In this document: in pieces, positions 1 to 14,400 of the stretch
Numbering within the stretch: the first letter of the stretch is position 1
Layout of the letters: every line of letters starts with the position of its first letter
Source: Onchocerca lupi
Taxonomy: Eukaryota > Nematoda > Chromadorea > Rhabditida > Onchocercidae
DNA: 64,000 nucleotides
NCBI GenBank assembly: GCA_028564675.1
Contig: JAOVVO010000035.1
Span: 182,427 to 246,426, forward strand
Direction of reading: 5' to 3'
Program-made: the position numbers and the translations under genes
Notes under the pieces: model-generated
Databases searched by the model: none
Seen by the model: only the letters and a program-made list of their open reading frames with translations
What the model was told of the DNA's origin: nothing

Positions 1-32
1 TACTGGAATGTCTGTATTCACTATTATTTTAG

Positions 33-3000
33 GAAACGTAACCATTCTCCAAATTCGTCAACTAATGAACGATTACCGGTTACAACTGTAGAAATCGGAA
101 ATGTGGCCTTAAGTAATCGGAATGTACATCAGCAACATCAACATTTGGTCTCTCAGAATGATTTTGATATGACACTGCGAGATTCTGCAGGCCTAAATAT
201 TGTTGACATACATCATTCAAGTCCAACAAAATTTACGACGTCAAATGGTGATGTCATTAGCTTTAGGTGTGTTTTAGCTGTTAACGAAATGCTGCCAAAT
301 GTTAGTCAAAAAATTTGATTACCCTTTTTTTTTTGTATATATGGATTCATATGAATTTTCTGACATAGATGTTTCTTCCACAAATTTTTTATAGCTATGT
401 AATTACGTGTTCTGTTCTAGACTTACCAAATTATTGAACTTTACCCTTGTTCATATTTGATTTTTTTACTGAGAGAGTGATAAGATAGCTAGTAGTTGCA
501 AGCGGAAGTTTATGAAGGAAAAGAATAGTTTGTAACTTTAATTGGAAATCTTGTGATTCTAGAACAAGTTGAAAATATTAGTGGTAAACCCATTCAGCTG
601 TTCCAGGCAATAATTATCTATTAATATATTCGAATAACCTCTTACATTTGACACAGTAATCACAAAATCAGTTTTGTAATGAAAGATGCATTAAAGCAAC
701 AACTGTTCCTTAAATACTCACCGTGAAGCATTTCTACTAATAAATGGTGTAGAAATTGATGACGATGTTGTTTTTAATATTCTTTTAATCGTTACTTTAT
801 TGGTAATTTGAGACACATATTTTTAGTACTGTATTGCATAACATCGAAAGTCAGAATTCAATAAAGCGTAGTATCAGTTTGGATATTTCACCGCCTGGTT
901 CTTCCACACAAGCAGTGATTACAGACGAAAGACGCATGTTGGAGCATAATGCTGCTAGTGCTGCCGAAGTGGAAGCACGGATTGCGAAGAAAGTTGCATT
1001 ATTGGATCATCCAGTTCGAGAATTTACTACTAAACCAGGAAATCCCCAAGTACACATTTTCACTTCTTTCTATCCTTTAGATTTGCTTTTTCATACTTAT
1101 TTGTGCTTTGTTTGTTTTATCGATTAGATGTAGGTTGTACAAAATTGGTGGCAGTATTACACGGTTTTTATTTTTAATTGTTCGAGTTATGAAGAAAGCC
1201 GATCTTAAGATTTGTTAATGGATTTAGAAGTTTAAAAATGATAATAGTTAGATTAGCTGAAAGAATTTTGAAATTTTAAGAATACATTCCTTTTTATCTT
1301 ATCCCGCTTATAGTTACTGGTAACTCCTCGACCTGTTGTGGCGCATCGTCCATCATTTATCTCCAACATTGATGATACGAATAACAATGCTGCAGCAGCC
1401 GCTGCACGTGACGCTAAAATAAGTCATATTGTGTCACGACAGGTAAATTTTTTGTGAAAATTTCCGATTATTAGATTGCTATGAATTAACTAATTTTTAC
1501 GTCCTGTTTATAAATTATTGTAAAATTAATTAACTTCTAAGCCACGTATTTTTACAAAATTGACATCAACCGAATAAAACAAGTTTAATCTCAACTTTGT
1601 AAAAAAGTTAAATTTTATTTTAGATTAAATTTAAATTAAACTTTAGGTTCATTTTAAAACTAAAAACTAGAAGCTGCTGCTATGAACACAGTAGTTGGAA
1701 ACCGTTCTTTTTTTTGATGCATTCATTAATGCTAAATTTCATTTTATGCTTAATATCTTATGTTCATGTCTTAAAATATTCAGAAATTTATTTTTATTTC
1801 TGTTTTTTGCTGATAAGGTTTTAAACAGATCAAATAATTGGGAACACAAGGGGATGCATAAAGTCCTAAGGTTATTATGCAGAGATTCAATCATTTTACT
1901 TTTTCGTTTAAGCCGCCAAAATTCTTGCTCATTGTCAGATCATATTTAAAGTTTGTATCTTTAAAAAAAAATCGAAATGGATGGGTAACAAATTTAGACA
2001 ATTTCTTTCTACTGGAAATGCAATCATATAAAATATTGGCATGAGGAAGATGTTTGCAGCAGCAACTGTTTGATAATGCATGCAGCTCAGCTATGGGTTC
2101 ACCGGTACCTTTTACTCTCAACAGCCCTTTGACGACTCCACGAAGTACACCGGTGCCTACTGCAAGCTCAGCTCTTGGTACTCCAGTCCCTGGTGTACGT
2201 ATACCATCCAGAGGGCCACTGACCGATGAAGAATACTCGAATATTGTTCAGAATGTGATCACTGCTTCTAGCGGTTCAGTCGGTTCAACGGATCAAGCAT
2301 TATTGAAAGAAGGTATCTGCGTGTTTTGTTTCTGTTATGACACTCATTTAATCAGTTCCATATTTGAACATCCGTCTTATCGACATTTGGTAAGACCTTC
2401 AGTTGTAATAGTAGATTGTGGAAATCTTTAACGGTTGGTAAGTTCATATGGAACTAACCACTCATCATTTCTTATCATATCGAAGAATAAACTAATTTGT
2501 ATGATTTCGGAATGTTAGAATAGAAATGCAGAATGTAATTGTATGCAGAGAATTTTAAAGTTATTGGTAGTTGATGCTAGAAGCTAATACGTCAATGGTA
2601 AAAAGAAAAAAAGGAAAGGGATGGAATTGATCGATAATATAGATTTTTTTTACAGGCAGGGATTTTTAATTAATCAAAACTGTTGATAGTTATTGGTTGA
2701 AGATACTGAAGATTGATGATTAGTGATTGAGATTCTTCACTATTTCATTGTAGATAAAAAGTAATTTTGTACATTTCAATACATTTCAGTTTGTTTACAA
2801 TTTGTTAGTTTTAGTTTCGAATCAATTTTTGAATTACTTTAACGAAAACAGTCGTTCTCCGCATAACGGCACATTTCCGCTGCAAAATTCCTCGGATGCA
2901 CGGTCGGATTCGTCTGCTTCAAAGTAAATTTTTTTCAAAATCATTGTTTTAAACTTTCTTTTTTCGTAAAAAAATAAATGTTCTGATTTGATGAATTTGA

Positions 3001-3691
3001 TCAAATTTATTAGAATACAGATTGTGAAGACAAGGAGGAAAAATCGGCTCATTAAAAAGAGTGTCTCACTCTTTATGTGACACTCATTTCGTTGGAGTTT
3101 TTAACATACGATAATACTATTAAAGATGCTTACAGAATTTATGGTTTTTTTTTTTTTTTTTTTTCAGTATTTCGGTACCTGGTGTTATTTCACTTTCAAC
3201 GCCTCCAACAAATGCTTTAATCACGTCTCAGACACCGACGGCTACATCACCAATAGCTGATTCAACTACGAGCAATGAACAGTTATCAGTAAGTTAATTT
3301 TGCTACTCGAAGCACTTGAAATTAGATAATTTTTATATCTGAATTAAACATGCCAACAAGTGTTAAATGTAGAAGGTACTACGTTGTACATTTTCTGCAA
3401 TGAGTTGACGTTCCACTGTTATGAAGTCAAGTTTTGTCTTTTTTTTTTTCTTTTTCTGGGAGATTATCCCATTCCTTATTATTTATGCATGCAGAAATAA
3501 TTTTTGCTAGTGTGTTTGCAAATTTCGTAAGCTTTTAGATGCGTGCGTTGCCAGATTCAACCACAAGCGATTTACGTCAAACAGGGAATAGGACAAGTTC
3601 GTCGCCAACCCCTTCATCTGTCAGTGGTTCCACATCATCAACATCTAATTCTCAAAGTTTAAGTAGTCCATCAGAATTTATTAAAAAATGA
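33..3691 (+). CDS. 3' part of a Ser/Thr/Pro-rich protein, unidentified
   Basis: The 5' part lies outside the window. Exons I place: 33-266, 827-1049, 1314-1442, 2060-2312, 2852-2923, 3168-3288 and 3539-3691 (TGA). The junctions 266/827, 1049/1314, 1442/2060, 2923/3168 and 3288/3539 keep one frame. The junction between 2312 and 2852 does not fit in phase, so a small exon or another donor is missing there. The protein is low in hydrophobic residues and rich in Ser, Thr, Pro, Asn and Ala. One part (exon 827-1049) is charged and probably helical (EVEARIAKK). A repeated TPxSTPVP-like stretch lies in exon 2060, and the tail is Ser/Thr-rich and ends in FIKK. This looks like the disordered C-terminal tail of a regulatory or scaffold protein with SP/TP sites. 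I recognise no domain and give no function. An AATAAA lies at about 3769, some 80 bases after the stop. Confidence 0.72.
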
Positions 3692-5381
3692 AAAATACCA
3701 TTGTTCATGTTGGATTAGTCTGACTGTTCTGTTTTTTAATCTTTTTTGAAATTTTCTTTCATGAAAAGAATAAACTTATTAAATTCATAGGCAGTTAATC
3801 GAATGTAAGACTTTTTCTTTTATTAATGAACAGGAAAAATTGTAGATGATCCGTTATGATAAATCATAGAAACGAAAAAAAAAAAAAAAAAAAAACGAGT
3901 TCATGAGTTTATCAGAAATATCTAATTGTATAAAAGCATCGCATTTATTTTTGTATTTATCATAGTGGGTAGTACAATTTTTTCAGTCCATTGCGCCTTT
4001 GTACATCATTGAGAAAGCAACAGGAAACTTTAGTAAATTCTAATGCTTAGCTTAATTATCGTCATTTTTGACCCTTTGCTATATCGATTGATTTTTGTAT
4101 ATTAGTAATCCATCTCCAGCAATTTTCTCAGCTGTAAAGCTTCACCGTGTGAATGAGTGAAAATTATGTGGAAGCTTTCATTTTATCCTTTAGAAAGAAA
4201 AGCTTGATTATCGTTAGTTTTTCTTTCTTTTTTTTTCCTTTTCTGTGTTAATGGTATGCATTCACTGAAATTGTAGAATTCATCTTTAGTTTCTATGTAT
4301 ATTTCTAGTATTTGAAAACAAATGTAATCAGTCGAATACATTTTTATTTTATTTTTTGTGTATACTTTATTCTCTTTTTTTTTTCATATTTCATTTTCTT
4401 GTCCTTCGCGAACACAATGTTATTATTTATTTCCTTTAATTTTTTCTCTTTTTTTTAATTACATGACAGACTCTTATTTGCAGTTGATCAAATTGTAATC
4501 TTGAACTGTTTACATGCTCTTATCATGTCTTTTTTATTTCATTTTTTTTATTGGTTGATTTTCTTGTTGATTTCTTTTTTGCCCAAGGAAACAAAATATT
4601 TGTCTCTAATTGCCAATGTAGAAGAATTCTTTTCTTTTTTTTTTTAATTATAGATTTCTGAAATATACCAGAATACGAGAATTTGAGCATTAAATTTAAT
4701 ATATTTTTCATTAATGATTCAATGCATAATGTAACATTGTCATCAATTTTCCAGCGAAATATTTCCGCCATTTATTTAAATTAGTTCATTGCTTATCTTT
4801 CCGGCAAAATTTGTATTACTTTTTTCTGACAATAAAGATCAAATAATTGTGCTGAATGCAAGTCAAATGTAGCAATAAACATAAAGTTATGAAAATGAAT
4901 TCATGTCTATTGCTCTGTCTTTCGTTAGTTAATATGTTTTCATGTTGTAATGGGCATACCTAGGTTTTTCGAATAGAATTTACGTTTCAAATCATTCTAT
5001 TTGATTTATCAGTCGGCCAGGAATATTTCCATGTATTTTGTAATATTATTTATGTTTATAAGTTTGCTTTGTTCTAATCGGTTAGTTCTTGTTATTATTT
5101 CCCTTCATAAATTATTTATGAAATTTAACTGACCTTCCATCATTTCAAATTCTTGTTTTCTGATTTCATGCCAAAAAGTCTATTCTTTCCTCTCTTTCAT
5201 TTAGTTTTGTTTCAGCATTATATTTAATGTTATTAAAACTTGATTATTGTCGTATGTTTTATATTTAAATTGAAAATATAAGTAAGTAGAAATGAATTAA
5301 TATTTTAACGTTGTGTTCAAAATAAAACATCTCACGGATAATATTGGGTGCTAATAATTCGAAAATTTTATGGAGGAATCG

Positions 5382-5452
5382 AAACTGCGTTTTACATTCT
5401 GTCTTCTAGTTTATCTTAAACTGCGTTTTACATTCTGTCTTCTAGTTATCTT
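5382..5452 (+). repeat. Tandem duplication of about 35 bp
   Basis: Two adjacent copies (5382-5417 and 5418-5452) begin AAACTGCGTTTTACATTCTG and differ by a single extra T. Near identity suggests a recent duplication. Confidence 0.9.
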
Positions 5453-8400
5453 ATTTTCCATCACCGATTTACTGTAATTAAACATACACTGGATGGGGAA
5501 TGTGTTATAATAATTTTGTTGCAAAAATCTGAAACATTTCAAATTTTTGGTAAGACGAGTGACATATATTGCGACTATCTGATTACATAAAGGACATGAT
5601 TTTAAATCAATTGAAGAAATATCAAATATAGCAAGGATCGGAATTAATTTGGATTAAATGAAACTAGGTTAAGATGAAATAATGATTTGGAACATACTAT
5701 AAAATAAAGTTGGAATTAAAGCGCGTTATACTGGATTTGAATAATGCACTCAATAAGGGTAAGCTAAATTGAACCAAAATTAAGAGACCAAATTAAATTG
5801 GAATCATATTGGAGTAAGTCATAAGAGCACACAAAACACAAACTTGACCAACTCAAATATGTCAGCACTTTTTTTCCTTTTGAGGGGAAATGAAATTAAT
5901 TATCAATATTTTTGTAATTCATTGAATCCTTATGACATTTGTACATTACATCATCCTTTTCGCTAATGAAAGATGAAATATTCCTTTCAGAAAACTACAA
6001 AAATTGAAGATGAGTTGTTGACATATTCTTAATGATAAAGAAAATTAGCAACTCGAAATCGTAATCTTATGTTGCAGTCAACAATTCATTTGCGTTTTTA
6101 TTTAAATTTTTAAGTTTCAATTATAATAATCAGTGATATGTGTCGTTGGTGAGGAAAGTTTTATTGGTTAACGGAGGATTGATTCTTCGTCTACGTTATA
6201 AGATAGAATAAAATCAAGTAATACGACGACTGCAGTTGATCACTTGGTTATAGTAGAGATGAATTGATTGTAGATGAGTTGAATTGAACTGGAGGATATT
6301 GATTGTCGAATGACCTGATTGACTGGATAAGCACTGACCAACTACTGATCAATTATTGATCCGGTGACCATTAGAAGTCCCATTCTATATCGATAATCCT
6401 TGGTCTTGCAGTAACTTACAATATTTATACAAAGGTTTGATTATAGGACAAAGGATAAGAGATAAACAATGCTTACAATTTTTAGTAATGCACACAAGCT
6501 TTAGTCCTTATAACATTCCAGACAATTAACATGATTTACAACATTTTAGACAATGTACATAAGCTTTAAGAGATCGGAAGATGAGGGAACAAAGGCTTTT
6601 GTATCAAATTAAAGAATAAGATATGAATAAATGATTCATTTGACTGAGAAATATTACAGATTTCTATTATACAAATACTTTGATCATTCTATCATATTTA
6701 TATAATAAAATATCTCGGTTTTGCCGACAATATGTTTTATCATTGTAATTAATATTAAATAAAAAGGAAAAAAGCTTGTTTCACTTCAGACATTTTTTCC
6801 CAAGATTTGAAATTTCGCAAATTATATGGATGTTAGTTGTTATTTATGTAAGATTATTGTTTTATTCTTGAGAAATATTGAAAAAAGAAATATGCTAATT
6901 TTCATTCTTTATATCTGCAAACATTTTTGGAATTGTAGTTTTGGAAATGATCAAAAAAGTGAGATTTGAAAAAAGACTTGTAAATGAGATTCTGAAGAAT
7001 GTCCAAAAATGCAATCCTGAAGAATGTTCTGAAAATGCATTCAAGAATTTTCATCAGGTTGAAAAATAAGAATTATTGGAATTAGAAAGAAACATTAACA
7101 AAAGTTTTATTAGTTACAGTTTACTGTAGTATTCCTCTTATGTGAAACTGTAACGATTTCTTCAAGTTTGTTCAAATGAATAATAATTAATTTATCCAGC
7201 TGAATTTTTGTGATTATTTGAAGAACATTTGTTGTCGAGAAATCCGAAAATTATAATTGACATGAACAAAGAATGGCGAAGTTCGAGAAGCACGTAGTTT
7301 CAAATGGACCAAGAAGTCGATGAACATGTTTGCCGCCAAAAAACAAACAAAAGGAAAAATTTGAAGCTCAGTCAGTTCTGTTCGGAGTTCAAATAGCAAC
7401 AGCAGAAGTTCGGAATGACACGGCAGACGGAAAATCAAGGAGCAGTATTCTTCTCTATGGATGACAAAGGGAAGAATATCGAGTGATAAGTTATTTGGAT
7501 ATTCTCGAATAGTTTTTTATTCGCAACCATTCTGTTTGCTGATAAATTCTTTCTCCAAACAGGATTCGTCTTTGTCGCAACAGACATAATTCTAAAAAAT
7601 TTCGCTACATCTGATATTTAATTAAAAATTAGATAAAATGTACAATATATGTTGGATGAAAATAGGATTAATAATGAATTAGAATGATTCAAACTAGATT
7701 ATACTAAAATGAATCAAAATGAAATAGATATGAAATTGATTTATAAGCGTTTTGTAGTAGATTGACAAATCATCATTGTCATATTATTGATGCATGATAG
7801 TCAACAAAGTTTTAGATTCCAAGTAATTTCAAAATGATGAATCAAAGTAAACAAAGGATTGGATAAATAGAGTAATAGTAAATTGGATATATTAGCATTA
7901 ACTAATTTTTGAATTTTAAGAATCGAAATTTCCATTATATTATTTTTAAATGCATAATAGTTAAATATTTGACTAGATGTACTATAATTGCAATCGGAAT
8001 TCTTTCAATAATGTATGCAATAATATTTTTGTGAATAATCGGTTTTTGATTTTCTTTTTTTTCCTTTCTTTTTTATGTTTAAAATTCCTCTATCAATTCT
8101 ATCTTATGATAGGTTATAAGAAAATGTTTTATTCACAATTTCCACATTTTATTTCAATACTTAATTGTTTCGCCTTTTTTATTTCCAATAAATGTGTGGA
8201 AATTTTTAAATCAATCATAAATATAATGACATCATGAAAATTTAAATTTCTTTTCATTCATCTTATATTACGAAAGATTATGATGGAAAAATTCAGTGAA
8301 GTGTAATTATTCATTATAATTCTCATTATAAAATTTCCTGATAAAATGATTTGACTGTTTCCTAAAAAATCCAAGTATGAATGTTTCTACTTTTCCTTTT

Positions 8401-9420
8401 TTTTTTTATTTTCAATTTTTACAATCATTTCTCTTTCTGTTCATTCCATAAAATTACTTTTCATTTTGTTTGTCATTTCGTAATACTGTTTTTTCATCAT
8501 TTTTACCGTTTAATTTATAATGTTTATATTCTCAATACTTGTTTATTGAATTTTATGTTCTCAATATTCGCTTAATTTATATTTTTTCAAAATTTGTTTT
8601 CTTAAAAAAAAAAAAAAAAAAAAAAAAAGAAAATTGGAATAAAAAAAGAAAACATTCCGTTATGTGTCAGATGTGCATATTGTTCTTATTTTTATTTCAT
8701 ATTTTGAAAAAGTTTTTGCTCTTTTTCAACGATCTTTTTGTATTTTTACTTTTATCATTTCATTACCGCTGTATATTTTTATCTAAAGATTTTTAAATAT
8801 GCCCCATAATAGCTCAGTCAATTAATTCATTTTAAATATATTCGTTAGCTTTAATTGACGCGTATATCTTCATTTTTTTTTTTTTTTTTTTATTCATTCA
8901 TTTATTTGATACAACTGAATAAGTTTTTGGTGTTTCGATAGGGTACAATACCAATATCATATGATAATCAACAACACATTGATATAATGTATCGATGATA
9001 TATTATGGATTACCATATGATAATGATATCGTATCGCATCGAAATAATCTTGAGCAACTGCAGTTTTTTTTTTTTGAATTTTAATGGAAGAAATATTCGA
9101 GATTATTCATTCATCTAGGTATTATAACTTAACCTTATTTCATCATAGCTTAAATCAATTAAATTAATGTTTATGAATGCATAAGTTTCACACAACAGAA
9201 ACAGTAACTGTTTTTTTATTTAGAATTTTTCCTTCTCTCATTTCGTTTGATTTAATATGTTCCATTTCTTTTTATATATTAAACCTTCTTAGCTCTGTTT
9301 GTAAAATTGTCCATACAATTTGATTGAATCTGATCAATTTCTTACTACTTTTTCTTTTCTTAGAACGGAAGTAACAACTTTTAGCTGACATTTATGCCAA
9401 ATAATTTGTATCGTTCCAAT

Positions 9421-9577
9421 GATCATTATAAACAATTATGTGGAATGTTTCAAATTTATTCTTTCTTTACCAGCCATTTGTTTTTTTTTTACGCCTTTAT
9501 CACAAACACGAAAATGCCAATTTGACAGAAGATCATTATGAACAATTATATTAAATGTTTCAAATTTATTCTTTTTT
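9421..9577 (+). repeat. Pair of diverged direct repeats of about 47 bp
   Basis: The copies begin at 9421 and 9531. Both start GATCATTAT and share AACAATTAT and the block ATGTTTCAAATTTATTCTTT, with about 60 bp of unrelated sequence between them. This is a local duplication with no coding content. Confidence 0.8.
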
Positions 9578-10345
9578 ATTACTTTACTTAAGAGAATGAG
9601 TTTTTTAATCAAATTTTCCAATCTTTTCAATTATTATGAGTTTAAGAAAGTAACAGTAAAAAAAAAAGAAAGATATTTTGTGCTGTTTTATTTTACAGTC
9701 ATTTTGATTAGAACGAAAGAGTGGACGAAAAGATATGAAATTTATACCAGTTAACTGTTTTAAAACAATAGTAATAAATAATATGTGATAATGATTAATG
9801 GTAATTAAATCAACAGGCTAGATAACAGTAAAAATAATAAATGACAATAGAACATACGGAAGTTTTTAATCGGCTATAATCATTTTTATATACCAATGCA
9901 AAAATTGCTATTTTTACCATAATTTCTACCACTATCATCCTTTCCAATTTTGCAAATTCCACTACATCATATCAATTTATCAGTCCCGAATGATACTAAT
10001 CTACTTTTGTAGTATTATTCATTCCCTATGGACAATTAATTGCACTTTTATTATTTATATATTTCCACTAATATTATTCACCATTCATCTGATATTGTTG
10101 ATCATCAAAAGAGTATTATAAACTGTTTATTAGATATATTTACGGAGAGAGAGAGAAAGAGAGGGAGAGGGAAGAAGAGAGTGAAAAAAAAAAAGATTGA
10201 AACTATTTGAGTACGATTAATACTTGCCTTCATGCCAAGATTTATCTTTCGTTCGAATGGATTTTTAGAATAATCAGTAATATCTGCTAAATCGAACCTA
10301 TAAATAATCTTAACGACTGGAGATGCTCGATGATCATTTAACATT

Positions 10346-10458
10346 GTGACCTTTTCTTGCACGATAAACATCGATTGGCGATGTGTCACCTTTTCCAACA
10401 ATTGTCGATTAATATCGTGACCTTACCTCTCATTTGCAATCATTAACATTGTAACCTT
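10346..10458 (-). promoter_or_regulatory. Cluster of four AGGTCAC-like half-sites (possible)
   Basis: GTGACCTT or a one-base variant occurs at 10346-10353, 10385-10392, 10417-10424 and 10451-10458. On the minus strand this reads AAGGTCAC, the extended half-site bound by monomeric nuclear receptors of the NR5A and ERR type. Spacing is 32-39 bp. The array is about 1 kb upstream of malic enzyme 1. It could equally be a decayed tandem repeat with no regulatory role. Confidence 0.3.
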
Positions 10459-10970
10459 TCTCTTATTGACATCCATTCATTACCACCAAGAAATTTTTTA
10501 AAAGCCGCTGTCAGTTTATCTCACGGCTATTCCAATGATGTCTAAATGCTAATTGACGTGCGTGTACGTATGTACTGCTTGATGTATGTGTACTTACGTA
10601 TATAATATCGTCTCGAAAAGCAGCATTGTTCACATCAATCTATTTCGACTAACTTACAACCTTCGGATACTTCTTCACTTTCTTTTAAAATCGAGCATTT
10701 CATAAAAACTATAAAAATCTATAAAATTTAAAATATTTAGTTCCTTATAATCGCTTTACGTAATGTATTATTTATATTTCGTTAATTTACTTCAACTCTT
10801 TCCCTCTTATTTATAGATACTCTTTTTTTGTTCCTTATAATTTGCATAAATTTCATTGCTAACTATTACAAATTGAATATTTAAACATTCCCATTTCCAT
10901 CTTAATTAGTCCATCCTCAAAGTTCTAATTATTTTTTGAAGTTACTTTTTCTGTACATATATATATATAC

Positions 10971-11330
10971 ACACATACATACGTACATACATACATACAT
11001 ACATACATACATACATACATACATACATACATACATACATACATACATACATACATACATACATACATACATACATACACACATCCACACATACATGCAT
11101 ATTGCACGTGTATACATACACCCACACGCACATACATCACATGGATAATGGACCGTCAGCCATGAAATAACACGTGCACACTACTCCTAGGACACACAAG
11201 CACGCACTTATATAAGATGGACATGTGTGTGCACGCACCCACGCATACACTCACACCCACACACAGGTACCCACGCACGCACACCCACATATACAAACAC
11301 ACCCACGCATATGCGTATGTATTTACATGT
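10971..11330 (+). repeat. (ACAT)n microsatellite and CA-rich flank
   Basis: Uninterrupted ACAT units run from about 10985 to 11078, followed by a degenerate CA/CACG-rich tract to about 11330. Open frames on both strands here are translated repeat (Tyr-Val-Cys-Met or Ile-His-Thr-Tyr) and are not genes. The tract lies just upstream of malic enzyme 1. Confidence 0.95.
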
Positions 11331-11458
11331 AATACATAATGTAAAGCCGATCGATAATTAGTCGATAATTTTACCTCGGGATTTTAAATTTTGTTTGAAG
11401 GTCATTTTACGATTCGACAAATCCCAGTAATTGTTAGTAAAAATAAAATATACTATGA

Positions 11459-11478
11459 TATATTTCAGGTTTCGGAAA
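11459..11478 (+). promoter_or_regulatory. Likely trans-splice acceptor of malic enzyme 1
   Basis: A nematode-type acceptor (TATATTTCAG, ending at 11468) lies 10 bases before the start codon at 11479, and I found no donor upstream that would pair with it. That arrangement is typical of an SL-leader addition site in nematodes. An upstream cis-spliced 5' UTR exon is the alternative. Confidence 0.55.
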
Positions 11479-14400
11479 ATGATATTGCTATCAGCACAAC
11501 ATCGTATATTATCCAGCAATACATTGGTAAACATGAAAATATTATCACAAAGGTAAGAAGAATCATCAATTATATTTATATTTATGAATTTAAAGATTGA
11601 ATAAAACAGTATTAAATTAAATACAATTAATTTTTATCCATCCTTGGCTTTCAATGTTTTAGCTCTTTTTTTTGCAAAAAAATTCAAAGTTTTCTCATGA
11701 AATTATTTTCATCTTCATTCTTCAAAATTATATTATCAAAGTTAAAAATAATCCTTGGCATCGATGATTAATGATTTAATTTTATTTTCAAATTACCTGT
11801 ATGTTAGTGATTTATTTTATTTTCAAGTTGTACTGTAGAAATAATCGACAATTTCAACTTTTAGGCGATGATTTTAAAGATGTTTTCTTCCTCTCTTATG
11901 TTTGATATAATATTCAAATTTATTGCAATTATTTCTTTATCAAATATATATATGTTCGATTCCAAATTACATTAATAGAACTTTATTACTATTATTATTA
12001 TTATTTTTTTTCTTCAGTGCCATGCGTACATTAAGCAATACGGCAGTCAATTATTCAGAATTGACTCAACCACAAGAGGAAATGTCAGAACAAGAAATGG
12101 CACTGTACAAATTATACAGACCAGAGCGTGTAACACCCAAGAAACGAGGCGTAGATTTACTGAAAGATAGTCGACTTAATAAGGTCTGCTTTAACACATA
12201 ATTTACTTTTGCTTCACTTATTTATTCATTGCTTAAAATTTACGTTCATCTAAATGATTCAGTTTAATCATTACGTCGCAAAATTTATGAAATTCGTTGA
12301 TTTGTTGATTTACTTAAATTGGTTGTCAAATTTTTAAAAAATATTTTCTTTTTCTTTACTAATAGTATTTGTTATATTTGTTTTTTTTCTTTTTTTTTTC
12401 TTTTTTTTTTTTTTTTTTTTTGACAAATCATGAAACATTGCATAATTTGGGAATTTTCAATAGCTTTTTTTCTCTTTTCCAGGGAATGGCATTTAGTTTA
12501 TACGAACGACAATATCTTGGAATACATGGATTGCTTCCACCAGCATTTATGACCGAAGAGCAACAAGCATATCGTGTAATTAGTCAACTGCGACAACAAC
12601 CAAATGATTTAGCGCGGTACATACAGCTGAATAGTTTACAGGTTTCTTTATTTCTTATTTAAAGATTTGTTTTATTTGTCAGTCTATTAGATTTAGTGAA
12701 TTATCACTTCTGTTAATTATCTAGACTTATTCGACAATTTGATAACAGAAAATATAATGTTCTGTTGTCATATTGTTAAGTAAATCAAGATTGTCTTTTC
12801 TGAGATAATCATTTGTATTTTACATCTTTCAGTTCATCATGTACTTATCCTTCTCATCATTTGATGATATGAATGATGAAGTAGCGACACGTAGATATTT
12901 TCTGGCTTATCTTCTAGTAACTTATCTGTGTCAATTGTTTATATCCAGTAATTCAAGTGAAATATGCTTACTATGCTTATTGCCATGATAAACCATATCT
13001 CATATCTGATCCGCTGTATATTTTGGATTAGAATTTTGGGATTTCGGTTTCCGAAAGATCTTATAACTAATTTTTTATTATTATTATTAATTTTCCTTTT
13101 GAATATATAGTTTACATGACCCAGTAAAGATTATATGGAGAGGATCCCCCTTATATGTACCTTACTTAAACTAGAACGAGGATGATTCCTCATATATATA
13201 TTCTGTATCGATGTTCATTACCGATAATAAGTAATGCCTGTTATCTCATAGTGTTTCAGGATCGTAATGAAAAATTGTTCTATCGAATTTTATGCGAGCA
13301 TGTCAAAGAATTGTTGCCAATTGTTTATACACCAACTGTTGGTTTGGCTTGTCAGAATTTCGGCTACATTTATCGAAATCCAAAGTAATGAACTGTTCAA
13401 GGTTTACTGCGTGCAGCAATTTTTTTGGCAAATTTCTAATTAAATCAAACGTCTTGAAACATTAAAATTTTCAACAGGTCTTCAAGCATGGCATTAATTA
13501 TTGTTTGGCAAAAGATAATCTAATTTAGTATATGTTAAATTTCATTCATACTTTTCTCCGTTGAAGTCATATAAGCTTAAATCAAAAACTGAAGCGACTT
13601 TTTTTTGTCATTTATAACATTGGATAGATGTTATCTTGTTCTATTCATTGTTATGAATGACAAGAAAGTTTCACTTTCTAGAAAATGGCTTTGAAAATAT
13701 TTTGAATACTAAAAAAGTTCTTTTTTGGAAGAATCATCGTGTTGAAAAGAAACTTTGTATAAAAATCTGCATATATACAAATTAGTTCAGTTAATTTATT
13801 CTAGAATCAGATTTTTCCTGTAAAGTCTATATTTTTACTTCCAAAAATTCATTACATTCCAAATTATTTAGATTTAATTAATAAAATCTACCAGTATAAA
13901 CGAATAAAATGTATAATAATTGCAGAGGTCTTTATATAACAATCAATGATAATAGTATCAGCAAAATTCATCATATCTTGTCGAACTGGCCAGAAAAAGA
14001 TATTAGAGTAAGTTTTTTCATTTTGATTTTTCAAATATAAATTTAAAAAATTTAGCATTTTTCGGAATGAAATATTAGCTGTCACTGCTTCTGGTGATAA
14101 ACATTTTGTTTCAGCTAGAATTATTTCAAAACAATGAAATGTAAATCAAATGAGACAATTTACGTAAAGATTGTGATATTTAAAAAAAAAGAAAAAAAAA
14201 ACTGATGGAATCGTATAAGTAAGATTAATATTGAACTTTCTTTACATAAATTTAACTTGCATAAATGATAAACTATTTCAAAAATTCTTCATTATTTCAG
14301 TTATTCTGATATTCTAAGATTTTGAATTTTAAAGATAACATTGAATTAGATATAAATGCATTTTAAAATTGTTTTTTATGAAATATATTTATTGAAGTTT

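Larger units (their letters stand above)
3692..11458. other. AT-rich intergenic region, no supported gene
   Basis: This stretch between the unidentified gene and malic enzyme 1 has many stops in all frames, long T and A runs and small local duplications (listed separately). A less AT-rich patch at about 7240-7440 has no frame free of stops over its length on the + strand and is not identified. A 98-codon reading frame on the minus strand at 10105-10401 overlaps the GTGACCTT array and ends in poly-Phe; I do not call it a gene. Confidence 0.7.

Noticed and set aside
10105..10401. 98-codon minus-strand frame with some ordinary-looking sequence
   Set aside because: No family recognised, no convincing splice partners, poly-Phe end, and it overlaps a repeated GTGACCTT array.
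10925..11148. Overlapping open frames on both strands
   Set aside because: They are translations of the (ACAT)n microsatellite.
11391..11600. 69-codon frame across the first exon of malic enzyme 1
   Set aside because: It reads through acceptor and donor in the wrong frame; the spliced frame from 11479 joins malic enzyme in phase.
11940..11975. GTTCGATTCC, resembling a tRNA B box
   Set aside because: No A box or cloverleaf upstream; it sits in intron 1 of malic enzyme 1.
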